This document shows positions 24,769 to 33,436 of a DNA stretch of 63,775 nucleotides, piece after piece. The translations under genes and the position numbers were made by a program. How positions within the stretch are numbered: position 1 is the first letter of the stretch; each line of letters opens with the position of its first letter. Source of the DNA: an uncultured Prevotellaceae bacterium (lineage in GTDB: Bacteria > Bacteroidota > Bacteroidia > Bacteroidales > Bacteroidaceae); the NCBI GenBank assembly GCA_937893145.1, contig CALBJW010000213.1:1-63775 (forward strand), written 5' to 3'. The notes below the pieces were generated by a model, which ran no database searches, was not told the DNA's origin, and saw nothing but the letters and a program-made list of their open reading frames with translations.

Positions 24769-25392
24769 TTAATTAGTCCCATCAAAAGGATACATTGTAG
24801 TTGCACATTCATTATTTACATCCTTTCTACTGAGCACGTTCTTTATTGTTAACATTATAATTTTCACATCAGTAACAAAAGAAAGATGATCAACATACCA
24901 CACATCCAACTCAAATTTCTTTGTCCAACTGATGTTATTTCTTCCATGACATTGTGCCCATCCAGTGATTCCTGGTCGCACATCATGTCTGCGATGTTGT
25001 TCATCACTATAAAGAGGAAGATAATGAACTCTCAACGGTCTTGGACCAATAAGTGCCATATCTCCTTTGATTACATTTATTAGCTGAGGCAACTCGTCAA
25101 GACTTGTTGAACGAACAAATCTTCCCACTTTTGTCAGACGCTTCGCATCAGATAGCAGATTGCCGTCCGCATCCTTCTCGTCGGTCATGGTCTTAAATTT
25201 AATAATCTTAAATATCTTTTCATCTTTTCCCGGTCGTTCTTGAAAGAAGAACACTCCGGCACCTTTATTTGCCACACGCAATAGTAGAGCGACTATTACC
25301 AATACCCACCATATACAAAGCAAAACGGTAATTGATAAGATTAAATCTAATATGCGCTTAATATAATTCTTATACATTCTATTAAATTGCAT
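24769..25392 (-). CDS. Undecaprenyl-phosphate sugar-1-phosphate transferase (PglC-like)
   Basis: 207 aa, a small monotopic phosphoglycosyl transferase. It has one N-terminal membrane segment (DLILSITVLLCIWWVLVIVA), FKTMTDEKDADGNLL, the catalytic-site block STSLDELPQLINVIKGDMA followed by LIGPRPL, and RPGITGWAQ. It starts the repeat unit by moving a sugar-1-phosphate to the lipid carrier. It overlaps the upstream GT4 gene by 11 nt and abuts the PglD-like gene. It lacks the large N-terminal domain of WbaP-type enzymes, which fits an N-acetyl-amino-sugar donor. Confidence 0.93.
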   Translation of the reverse strand: MQFNRMYKNYIKRILDLILSITVLLCIWWVLVIVALLLRVANKGAGVFFFQERPGKDEKIFKIIKFKTMTDEKDADGNLLSDAKRLTKVGRFVRSTSLDELPQLINVIKGDMALIGPRPLRVHYLPLYSDEQHRRHDVRPGITGWAQCHGRNNISWTKKFELDVWYVDHLSFVTDVKIIMLTIKNVLSRKDVNNECATTMYPFDGTN

Positions 25393-26596
25393 TTATTATA
25401 GCTTCATAAGTATTCTGGACCGTATAATTCTTCAAATAAAAATTATACCCATTTTCGCCCATTTGCTTTATATCACTTTTTAGCATTTTATCCAAGACTA
25501 CTGTAAAAGCATTTACATCATTACTTGGGCACCAATATCCATAACCATTTTCCTCTGCTATTCTACCAATGTCGCTAACAGTATCAGTAGAAGCGATAAT
25601 AGGCATCTTATTCATCAAATATGGTAGCAAACGGCTTGGATAATTTGGAATAGTGAAACGAAAATCTAAGAATATCAGTCCTACATCACAAGCATTTGCC
25701 AACCTATCATAATCAGCCTTGGGTAGTCTTCTAAACAAAGAAATATTTTCTGGTCTATTCACACTATACCATGAAGCAAATTTTGAATACTCTGTGCCGT
25801 CTCCAATAACTACAAAATGACAGTCCTTCCTATCCTTTGATGACTCCAAACATTCTATCAAGAATGGTATTCCTTGTGGCTTTCCAAGATTTCCACCATA
25901 TATGAATACTGTCTTGTCTGTAGGAAGAGAATATTTTCTCCTCACATCCAAGCGTTCCTCATCGGAAAGGTGTACAACAGAAGAAGCATCGTAGCTATTT
26001 GGACAAACACCCACCTTTTCTTGTTTTAGGTCAGAATTATGTTCAAGCAGATACTTCACATTAACAGGACTCATACATCCAATAAAATCCGAAATATCAT
26101 AAAGTTCCTTCTCCTTTCTGCGGAAATTACGATACAACAGTCCCTTCACTCCTTTGGTTGAAATCATTCCTATATCCACTGCATTCTGTGGGAAGATGTC
26201 TTTAAGCATTAAATATGTTTTTGCGTTAGGATTGCATTTCTTCACATACTTAATTGAATTCAGAAGTGTAATTGGCGGTGTAGAATAAAGGATAAGATCA
26301 AAATCTATATCAGAGAAATATTTCTTTATTGCTCTCTTGTACAAATAGTCGATGGAGAATTGCCCAATGCCTTTCTCTACAACGCTCTTTGTCTTTTGAA
26401 CATTCAAAGTTCTTACCCTTAGAATCTTAACCCCATCACTATCTATCAATGAGGTGGGTTTCCCCTCACTCCTCTGACACGGAGTCACCACACACACACT
26501 ATGTCCACAATCCCTAAACTCACGCATCAAGTCTGTATAAATTCCAGGCATGTTGACATCAGTAATTACGGACATTGTAAGAAATATAACATTCAT
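25382..26596 (-). CDS. Glycosyltransferase family 4, WbuB-like
   Basis: 404 aa with two Rossmann-like GT-B halves. The N-terminal TDVNMPGIYTDLMREFRDCG and the later FIYGGNLGKPQGIPFLIECL and NYPSRLLPYLMNKMPIIAST match the GT4 subgroup that includes WbuB of E. coli, proposed to transfer L-FucNAc. With CapE/F/G next door, transfer of L-FucNAc is a reasonable guess. It is AT-richer than the downstream enzymes and overlaps the PglC-like gene. Confidence 0.85.
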   Translation of the reverse strand: MNVIFLTMSVITDVNMPGIYTDLMREFRDCGHSVCVVTPCQRSEGKPTSLIDSDGVKILRVRTLNVQKTKSVVEKGIGQFSIDYLYKRAIKKYFSDIDFDLILYSTPPITLLNSIKYVKKCNPNAKTYLMLKDIFPQNAVDIGMISTKGVKGLLYRNFRRKEKELYDISDFIGCMSPVNVKYLLEHNSDLKQEKVGVCPNSYDASSVVHLSDEERLDVRRKYSLPTDKTVFIYGGNLGKPQGIPFLIECLESSKDRKDCHFVVIGDGTEYSKFASWYSVNRPENISLFRRLPKADYDRLANACDVGLIFLDFRFTIPNYPSRLLPYLMNKMPIIASTDTVSDIGRIAEENGYGYWCPSNDVNAFTVVLDKMLKSDIKQMGENGYNFYLKNYTVQNTYEAIINAI

Positions 26597-26600
26597 CAGT

Positions 26601-27809
26601 TTACTTTACTAACAATTCATTGTACAAATCCATGTACTTACTATAACAGCTACACTTATCATACTTTTCTCGTGCTAAAGTAATACAAGCATCAGAATAA
26701 TAAGGTTTGCCATTTTGACGTATGAGTTGTATCTTAGAATATATATCCTCAACATCTTTGTTTTTAGCAACATATCCTGTTTGTGGAGTTATAAGATACG
26801 GCTGTGCTGTGTTGTCATACACTACAGCTGGAGTACCACAAGCATATCCTTCTACTATAGTCAATCCAAATGTCTCTGCAGCAGACATGCTAACAACAAC
26901 GTCTGCTCGAGTATATAATGCTGCCAATTCTGTCTGACAGTTTGTCCGATTTATTCCTATTATATTATTCGGCAATTTTCGAATTATATCATTAGAAACA
27001 CCGACTAAGACTATTATCTCATCATCTTGCAGCATCATACTCAAGCGTTTATAATCATCCAACCCCTTACTTTTGCTCTTCCATTGAGAACTAACTCCTA
27101 AAATTACAAACTTATCATCCAAAAACTTTTTCAACTGAGGAAAATATTCCTCAATTGGAGTTGGAATAAAGACTTCCGTATCAATACCATTATTTATTAC
27201 ACGAACATCTCTATCTTTTAAGAATGAATCATGAACAATATTTCCGACCCACTCAGAAACAGTAGTAACAACCATATTTTCACACCCTCCTATATACTTC
27301 CTCTTCAGCTGATAATTACGCTTGCTTCTATCAATTAGATTATGTTTTTGTGGACAATCATGACATCCTTTTTGCCACCTTGAGCAATTGCTTCCTACAA
27401 AGTGCGCACATCCACCTGTTATAGCCCAGAAATCATGAAACGTATATACAACTTTTATATTTGAATGATTTAGATAATCAAACAAAAGCGGATAATTCAA
27501 ATAATGATCATGAATATTATGAAGATGTACAATGTTAGGATTAATTTTCTTTATCTCTTGGATAACTCTTTTTGTTATATGTCTCGAAGCAAGTCCTTCA
27601 TTATCCAAAACTCGGTTTTCCAAATAATGCTCATATACATCAAGTATATTTGAAAAAATACTTGCTTTGGAATCCGAAGGGTTACTATATCTTCCATATA
27701 TGACATAGGTGTCCCAACCAAAACTTCTTGCTATAGCATTGCACTCTTCTGCAATTCGCCCTGTTGACCCCCAATTAGAAGTAACATTTATTTGAAGGAG
27801 AGTTGGCAT
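26601..27809 (-). CDS. Glycosyltransferase family 4
   Basis: 402 aa. The N-terminus LLQINVTSNWGSTGRIAEEC and the block GGCAHFVGSNCSRWQKGCHD (Cys-rich, CxxC-like) are typical of a Bacteroidota GT4 subgroup found in capsule loci. The C-terminal AAETFGLTIVEGYACGTPAV has the E-x7-E donor-sugar motif. It is cytoplasmic and adds one sugar to the lipid-linked unit; donor and linkage are unknown. It is 2-4 nt from both neighbouring genes, so part of the same operon. Confidence 0.88.
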   Translation of the reverse strand: MPTLLQINVTSNWGSTGRIAEECNAIARSFGWDTYVIYGRYSNPSDSKASIFSNILDVYEHYLENRVLDNEGLASRHITKRVIQEIKKINPNIVHLHNIHDHYLNYPLLFDYLNHSNIKVVYTFHDFWAITGGCAHFVGSNCSRWQKGCHDCPQKHNLIDRSKRNYQLKRKYIGGCENMVVTTVSEWVGNIVHDSFLKDRDVRVINNGIDTEVFIPTPIEEYFPQLKKFLDDKFVILGVSSQWKSKSKGLDDYKRLSMMLQDDEIIVLVGVSNDIIRKLPNNIIGINRTNCQTELAALYTRADVVVSMSAAETFGLTIVEGYACGTPAVVYDNTAQPYLITPQTGYVAKNKDVEDIYSKIQLIRQNGKPYYSDACITLAREKYDKCSCYSKYMDLYNELLVK

Positions 27810-27811
27810 AG

Positions 27812-28942
27812 TTACGCTTTACTACATGGTCCAACAGTAATGGATGTTTCTTGTCCATTCTTCAAGTCATCAATCAAAGCAAGAAGATTTTTGACAGCAT
27901 TATGCGGAGACCATATTTCCGTTATTGATTTATATCCTTTCTTTGCTATACGAATTCTTTCTTCAGGATTATCAAGTAACCACTTTACTTTCTCGTACAG
28001 ACTTTCTATATTGCAGGAATTAAATATCACGCCCGTCACACCATCATCAACCAAAAAGTGTGTAGAACCAATTGCATCACTTGCCACGACACAGCATTCA
28101 TTATTCATAGCTTCATTCATTACGACTCCCCAACCTTCATTCTTATCACTCGTAAAGAGAAACAAATCAGACTCAGCCATCCTCTTGTTTACTTCATCAT
28201 TTACTATACTACCATGAAAACGAATTAAATCAGAAACACAAAGTTTATCAGCCAATGCGCACATCTTTTCTTTAATTTCACCATCTCCTATCATGTCTAT
28301 CACGAATTCATATCCATCTTTTTTTAGCTTAGCTGCTAAGTAAGCTACAAGTTCTGGATGTTTCCATTTTAAGAAACGCGAACACCATAGTATTCTAACT
28401 GGCAGGTTCTTTTCAAAACACTCTTTTTCATTATTTTGTTTAGGAGAGACAAAATACCCCCATCTATAATGTCTATATTTGTATGCAAGCAGTTTTTCGT
28501 CATCTTGTGAGGTATATGAACTTGCACATAATTTATACCAATTCTTTTTAGGAAATATAAAATGATAAGTAAATAACCATCTTAACAACCGAGGTGAACA
28601 AAGGTTCAACACCCCTCGTTTTAACCAACGCTCCGCAACCTCAAAAGTAAGTCCCTGGCCATATTTAGCACGTTCTATTGCATACTTCAAAGAATCTGCT
28701 CCGAATATACACACATCAGCGTTCTTCGCTAAATTGAAAGCCAAATTTTCTTTTTCTGTTGATTCGAATGCTCGAACACAATATTCCTTTGTCAAACTAT
28801 AATCTTCACCACCTTTCAAATAAGTTTGATTTGTCGGAATTGTCGAAACGAAACAAAAATCACCTCTCAATTGATTATACAATTCGTCAGCTATCATTAC
28901 TTGATGATGATTCAAAACATTAGAAAAAAAGGCAAATTTCAT
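27812..28942 (-). CDS. Glycosyltransferase family 4
   Basis: 376 aa GT-B protein. RILWCSRFLKWKHPELVAYL starts the C-terminal half, and KNEGWGVVMNEAMNNECCVV holds the E-x7-E motif. It overlaps the upstream glycosyltransferase gene by 4 nt, a sign of translational coupling. The sequence is strongly AT-rich, like its neighbours from 25 to 36 kb. The donor and acceptor cannot be told from sequence. Confidence 0.87.
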   Translation of the reverse strand: MKFAFFSNVLNHHQVMIADELYNQLRGDFCFVSTIPTNQTYLKGGEDYSLTKEYCVRAFESTEKENLAFNLAKNADVCIFGADSLKYAIERAKYGQGLTFEVAERWLKRGVLNLCSPRLLRWLFTYHFIFPKKNWYKLCASSYTSQDDEKLLAYKYRHYRWGYFVSPKQNNEKECFEKNLPVRILWCSRFLKWKHPELVAYLAAKLKKDGYEFVIDMIGDGEIKEKMCALADKLCVSDLIRFHGSIVNDEVNKRMAESDLFLFTSDKNEGWGVVMNEAMNNECCVVASDAIGSTHFLVDDGVTGVIFNSCNIESLYEKVKWLLDNPEERIRIAKKGYKSITEIWSPHNAVKNLLALIDDLKNGQETSITVGPCSKA

Positions 28943-30039
28943 CTATACATTTCTATTTTAGTCATTGCTTCTTTCCACTTGTTCGTATTAAACATGTCAG
29001 AAACAATTGTTCCTTGATTGGAATATGTTAACAATACTTCATCAGTTTTTTTTGATATCAGATATATTTGATTTTTAAATTCTTGTAGTTGAGAAGAAAC
29101 CACAAAATACCTTACTTCCCTTAACTGACTATATTCCATTGTAGATATTACAATTCTATTATGTAAAAGAGCTTCTATTATTTTTGAAGGAAAATTACAC
29201 TTGTTTTCTGGATAGTTCTCATCTCGTGTACTTAACTGAAATGTACACAAATGAAGTAATTCTATATACTTTTCAAACGAGACATTGCCATACCAATAAA
29301 TATTGCTGTATTTTTTTGAATAAGCAATTAATAGGTCTTCGTTATCCGTCTTACCAGTTATATGTAATTCACAATTGGGGAGCTTTGAAAAAGCGGTCAG
29401 TACCATTGTTAATTGGCATATATTCTCATATAGAGCACCAGAAAGAAGAAACAGATTATTAGGACTTGCAATTTTAACATCTACCTCGGCACTATTTTGA
29501 ACAACTCCAGCAAGAGTTATTGAATTTGTATTGGTGAAAAGCGGTGAATTCGCTAAACATATGTTACCATGACAAGAATTTATAACACGAAGAAATATCC
29601 AACTACAATCAAAGATACTGGAAGTTGGAGTATAATCTAGAACTATTACATTTATTTGAACAGACCTTTTAAATATTCGTAATAAAAAATAAAGCAGAAT
29701 ATTCAAGGTAGTTATATTATACAACCAAACAATAGAATCTTTTTCTATTCGCTTATAAATATAAATCTGCTCCGTTAATGCAGCTAATTTTATTCCAATT
29801 TTACCTTTTTTTCTCAAAAAACGATTGTAAACTAGTTCATAAGTACTATCATCAAATGCTTTTGATTCTAATTCGCCACCAATAAAAGTACCTAAAACAC
29901 TATATACTTTATCAAAAATTCCACCACCAATTAAGTTAAAAGAAAAATTACAAGCCGCTCTTGAAATTCTATACTTTTCAACTAATTCTGAAGACAATAT
30001 ATGTGTTACAAAAACTCGTTTCATTATTCGATATCTCAA
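28939..30039 (-). CDS. Probable glycosyltransferase, GT-B fold
   Basis: 366 aa, the most divergent transferase of the cluster. The second half shows NLFLLSGALYENICQLTMVL, CELHITGKTDNEDLL and CNFPSKIIEALLHNRIVIST, the pattern of a GT4 C-terminal domain, but no clean E-x7-E. A hydrophobic stretch (LNILLYFLLRIF) lies near residue 115. It starts MRYRIMKRVFVTHILSSELV; the fifth codon downstream is a second ATG. It lies between the Wzy-like gene and the next GT4 gene. Assignment as a transferase rests on the C-terminal pattern and on context. Confidence 0.7.
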   Translation of the reverse strand: MRYRIMKRVFVTHILSSELVEKYRISRAACNFSFNLIGGGIFDKVYSVLGTFIGGELESKAFDDSTYELVYNRFLRKKGKIGIKLAALTEQIYIYKRIEKDSIVWLYNITTLNILLYFLLRIFKRSVQINVIVLDYTPTSSIFDCSWIFLRVINSCHGNICLANSPLFTNTNSITLAGVVQNSAEVDVKIASPNNLFLLSGALYENICQLTMVLTAFSKLPNCELHITGKTDNEDLLIAYSKKYSNIYWYGNVSFEKYIELLHLCTFQLSTRDENYPENKCNFPSKIIEALLHNRIVISTMEYSQLREVRYFVVSSQLQEFKNQIYLISKKTDEVLLTYSNQGTIVSDMFNTNKWKEAMTKIEMYR

Positions 30040-30084
30040 AAAGAAGAAAGTATTGATGTTAAGAATAAAACATTCAGAATATAA

Positions 30085-31227
30085 TTAAAATGTCACTAAA
30101 GTCTCATGTTTCTCATAATTTCCAATATAAATAACCACAACAGGTAAAGCTAAATATAATGGATAAAAAATAAAACCTTCACCTTGTAATGAGATAAAAA
30201 CCAACCCTAATATATATAAGGCAACTTTTATCGAATGTTGTTTTTTTATATTGTGAAATAATATTACAAAATAATATAACATAATAACACCTCCGAAATA
30301 TAACAACATGAACACTATGCTATTACCAGTAGATATATCATATTCTTCTGTATTTATCCCCAAAAACAAATGTTTTTTTATGAGTGTTCCAAATCTAATA
30401 TAATCGCTGATACGCCCCTGGGCAGAGTCTATATCTTGGAAATTATTGAGAATCTTATCGTACAAAAAACTAATTCTATAAAATGCAAAGACACATAAAC
30501 CCAATAAACCAATAAATAGAAAAGACCTTCGTAATCTACTCAAATTAGCAAAATATAGTACATAAAAAATTAAAATAAAACCATATGCAATATAACCTGT
30601 TGTGCTAAAAGTAGTCAATAATGCGCATGATAATATCAATAAACATAATTTTTTGTTCTTGAAATCTTGTATTAACAACAAAAATGCTATTGCCAAATTT
30701 AAATATCCTTGATATGCACCAGGTTCCCAAAACATTCCAGAATTTCTAAAAACTAATCCACTATAATCGGTATATAGCTGAGTATAAATAATTAAACTAT
30801 ATCCTATATCAGAAGTTTGTATTCCGGGTATTAAACCATAAAAAACATTATAAAGATAAAAAAGCAGTGAAAGGCCTGCTAAAACTACCATAACTTTCAC
30901 ATACTCCATTACAAATTTGTCATCCAACATTATGAAAATGGCGACTCCTATATATATTCTAGCCAAAACAAACAATTGACTATTTAGACTCAAATTAAAT
31001 ATTGAAATTTGTTGTAATAAGAAAATAATTACAAACAAAGATGAATATTTCACAAAAGTCAACAAAATAGTATACCTTTTAACTACTGCATATAATAAAA
31101 GAAACAGTGCTAATGCACCATACATTTCTCTTACATAAGGAGAATACACAAAAATTGGATTACCACTTACTAAAAGTAAAATAAAACAGAAAAGAAAGCT
31201 TATATGTTGCGTAATATATCTAAACAT
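30085..31227 (-). CDS. Wzy-like O-antigen/capsule polymerase
   Basis: 380 aa, almost entirely hydrophobic, with about ten predicted TM segments and a larger hydrophilic loop around residues 260-300 (FQDIDSAQGRISDYIRFGTL, then ...GINTEEYDIS). A GMFWEPGAYQGYLNLAIAFL block resembles the E/R-containing motif seen in many EpsG- or O-antigen-ligase-type polymerases. By position and topology it should polymerise the repeat units in the periplasm. It is the only polymerase candidate in the cluster. It is strongly AT-rich, around 30 percent GC by eye. Confidence 0.8.
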   Translation of the reverse strand: MFRYITQHISFLFCFILLLVSGNPIFVYSPYVREMYGALALFLLLYAVVKRYTILLTFVKYSSLFVIIFLLQQISIFNLSLNSQLFVLARIYIGVAIFIMLDDKFVMEYVKVMVVLAGLSLLFYLYNVFYGLIPGIQTSDIGYSLIIYTQLYTDYSGLVFRNSGMFWEPGAYQGYLNLAIAFLLLIQDFKNKKLCLLILSCALLTTFSTTGYIAYGFILIFYVLYFANLSRLRRSFLFIGLLGLCVFAFYRISFLYDKILNNFQDIDSAQGRISDYIRFGTLIKKHLFLGINTEEYDISTGNSIVFMLLYFGGVIMLYYFVILFHNIKKQHSIKVALYILGLVFISLQGEGFIFYPLYLALPVVVIYIGNYEKHETLVTF

Positions 31228-31246
31228 ATATTAAATAGTCATACGG

Positions 31247-32509
31247 TTAACTAATGTTATTAGTATTTTTCAATATATCGCTATATATATGATATTGATT
31301 ATGCGAAACACTTTCTATATTCTGCCGATTCGCACTTACAAGAAGCGATTTTCTTGATTGCTCTATAGCATAATTAGGATCTTCTATTAATTTTTGAATT
31401 AAGTAAGCACACATGGTATAATCACTTTTGGGGAAATATAGAACAGATCCCTCAGGACCTAACTCCCCCATTGCACCTGAATATGATGCGACAACAGGAA
31501 TACCAATGTACATCGCCTCTGCAACTACCATACTATAAGACTCTACATGAGAAGGATTAACAAAAACTTGACAATTTTGATAATACTTTATAAGGGACGT
31601 TGCATCTAATTTGTCTAAAAATATAATACTATCTTGCAATCGATGTTTTTTTATAATTTTATCAATTAGTCTACGATACCCACTTTTACGAATGCCTTTT
31701 TCTATGCTTCCTGCCATAAAAAGTTTTGCATTAGGGTATTTTTTATGCACAACACTAAAGGCTCTAACCAGAGTTAATGCACCTTTTAGAGGCAAACTAG
31801 TTATCGCAGTGGAAAATATGGAATATTGGTTTATTTTATTAAAGACCCATTTAGATGCAGAATAGAACTCATCTCTTAACGCTATTCCCGTATTATACAA
31901 AGTTGCATTTGGATTAATTTCTTTTACATACGCTTTAGACCATTCTGATTGAACAGAAATATTTCCAAATTTTTTAATTATTCCTCTTTCCCTGTTGATA
32001 ATTGACGCATAATTATGGCGCATAAAAGGAAGAGAAGATGTCGGTTTTAGAAATTCCTTAATCGACCAACAACGTAGAAATTCCTTAAAATTCAGTTCTC
32101 CATAAAAATTATCTGCCACGGTTGATACAACTCCCTGCATTTCTAACAAACATGGTATACCTGGAGCCATTGTATCAAAAGAAAGTGTTCCCCAAAAATC
32201 CTCTGTTCCCCAAACATGAATAATATCTGGTGATTCTTCTCTAATGATATTTTCTATGCCTTCTACATATATTTGTGATTTATTTTCTTGTTTAGGAAGC
32301 AACCATTGTTTACAACAATATGTGTATTCTTCTACTATTCCTTCCACTTCTCCCTTTGTTACTAAAACTATTTGTAACTCGGGATAATAGATTTGTAAAG
32401 CTTCAATCATGCCAGATACCCATGTTCCCGAACAATATATTTTCGATTTATGTACTCTTGAACTTGTAAACCACAAAATTTTCATTTCTATTCTTCTGAT
32501 ATTATTCAA
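31247..32509 (-). CDS. Glycosyltransferase family 4
   Basis: 420 aa. The N-terminus KILWFTSSRVHKSKIYCSGT is followed by IIHVWGTEDFWG. The C-terminal half has FLDKLDATSLIKYYQNCQVF and NPSHVESYSMVVAEAMYIG, containing E-x7-E, then PVVASYSGAMGELG. MNNIRRIEMKIL holds two possible starts, and the second ATG gives the typical GT4 beginning. It adjoins the pyruvyltransferase gene without a gap. The transferred sugar is unknown. Confidence 0.87.
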   Translation of the reverse strand: MNNIRRIEMKILWFTSSRVHKSKIYCSGTWVSGMIEALQIYYPELQIVLVTKGEVEGIVEEYTYCCKQWLLPKQENKSQIYVEGIENIIREESPDIIHVWGTEDFWGTLSFDTMAPGIPCLLEMQGVVSTVADNFYGELNFKEFLRCWSIKEFLKPTSSLPFMRHNYASIINRERGIIKKFGNISVQSEWSKAYVKEINPNATLYNTGIALRDEFYSASKWVFNKINQYSIFSTAITSLPLKGALTLVRAFSVVHKKYPNAKLFMAGSIEKGIRKSGYRRLIDKIIKKHRLQDSIIFLDKLDATSLIKYYQNCQVFVNPSHVESYSMVVAEAMYIGIPVVASYSGAMGELGPEGSVLYFPKSDYTMCAYLIQKLIEDPNYAIEQSRKSLLVSANRQNIESVSHNQYHIYSDILKNTNNIS

Positions 32510-33436
32510 CTAATTAATTAAGTGTTTATATTTGTCGCTTAACTCGAAAGGAAATGTAGATAACAGTGGACCAATATCATATCTTGGTAATTTATACAGA
32601 CTAAGAGCAGAATCTACAGCATTCATATTTATTTCATGACAAAAGTCTAAACAATTGGAATTAGTCCTACCAATTCCCCTGAAATAGTCTTCAAATTTAA
32701 AATCGCCACCTAATATTAAGTTTGAGAACTTTATCCTCACATTAGGTATTTTATATGCATCTGAAATAATCAACCCGTGCAATGAACTTGATACTATATT
32801 CTCACACATAAGAAATTCATTAATAACATTTTGCCAATTATTATAATTCTGCAAATCTATAAAATGTATTTCAGGATGCTCTTCTCTAAATCTTCTAACA
32901 TGAGGAAGATTATAGTCCACAAAATGAGGAACTACTCCCAAACTATATCTTTTAGAAATCGTTGGGTTATAAACTAAAGGTAATAATAACGCAGGATCTC
33001 CAAAACAATCAGGACATTTGATACCAAAACTCTCTAAATAGTCTTTTGTCAAAGGTCCTCGTACCAAGAGTACCCTTTTAGCTTTCACTTTTCTCATTTT
33101 ATTTCCCATCATTGCTCCGCTTCCCCATATAATGCTATTAGAGTTACTACAATACTCGATACAGGAGCCAATACCTAAATAATTTTTACTTGACAAATGA
33201 AAAAATTCATCATATTTAAGGATTCTTTTTCCTGTAAGTTCTTCCAACAAATAGACATTCAAATCATCTCCAAAATTATATTTGATTAAAGACAAACCTT
33301 TCCATTTTACTGCCATTTGCAAGAAAATATAAGAATCTTTCTTTAATTCAAATAATTTAATTGTATTCACAAAGCGTTTATCGAAAAATTTGAACCAATA
33401 ATAAATATTTCTAATTATTGTAGAAAACCACATCAT
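32510..33436 (-). CDS. Polysaccharide pyruvyltransferase family protein
   Basis: 308 aa. It has the family blocks NFGDDLNVYLLEELTGKRI, GIGSCIEY, IWGSGAM, VRGPLTKDYLESFG, DPALLLPLVY, VVPHFVDYN and SSSLHGLIISDAYKIPNV. By family it adds a pyruvate ketal from PEP to a sugar of the repeat unit, giving a negative charge to the polymer. It overlaps the flippase gene by 4 nt. Some members of this family act only as glycan-modifying enzymes of unknown specificity. Confidence 0.9.
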   Translation of the reverse strand: MMWFSTIIRNIYYWFKFFDKRFVNTIKLFELKKDSYIFLQMAVKWKGLSLIKYNFGDDLNVYLLEELTGKRILKYDEFFHLSSKNYLGIGSCIEYCSNSNSIIWGSGAMMGNKMRKVKAKRVLLVRGPLTKDYLESFGIKCPDCFGDPALLLPLVYNPTISKRYSLGVVPHFVDYNLPHVRRFREEHPEIHFIDLQNYNNWQNVINEFLMCENIVSSSLHGLIISDAYKIPNVRIKFSNLILGGDFKFEDYFRGIGRTNSNCLDFCHEINMNAVDSALSLYKLPRYDIGPLLSTFPFELSDKYKHLIN

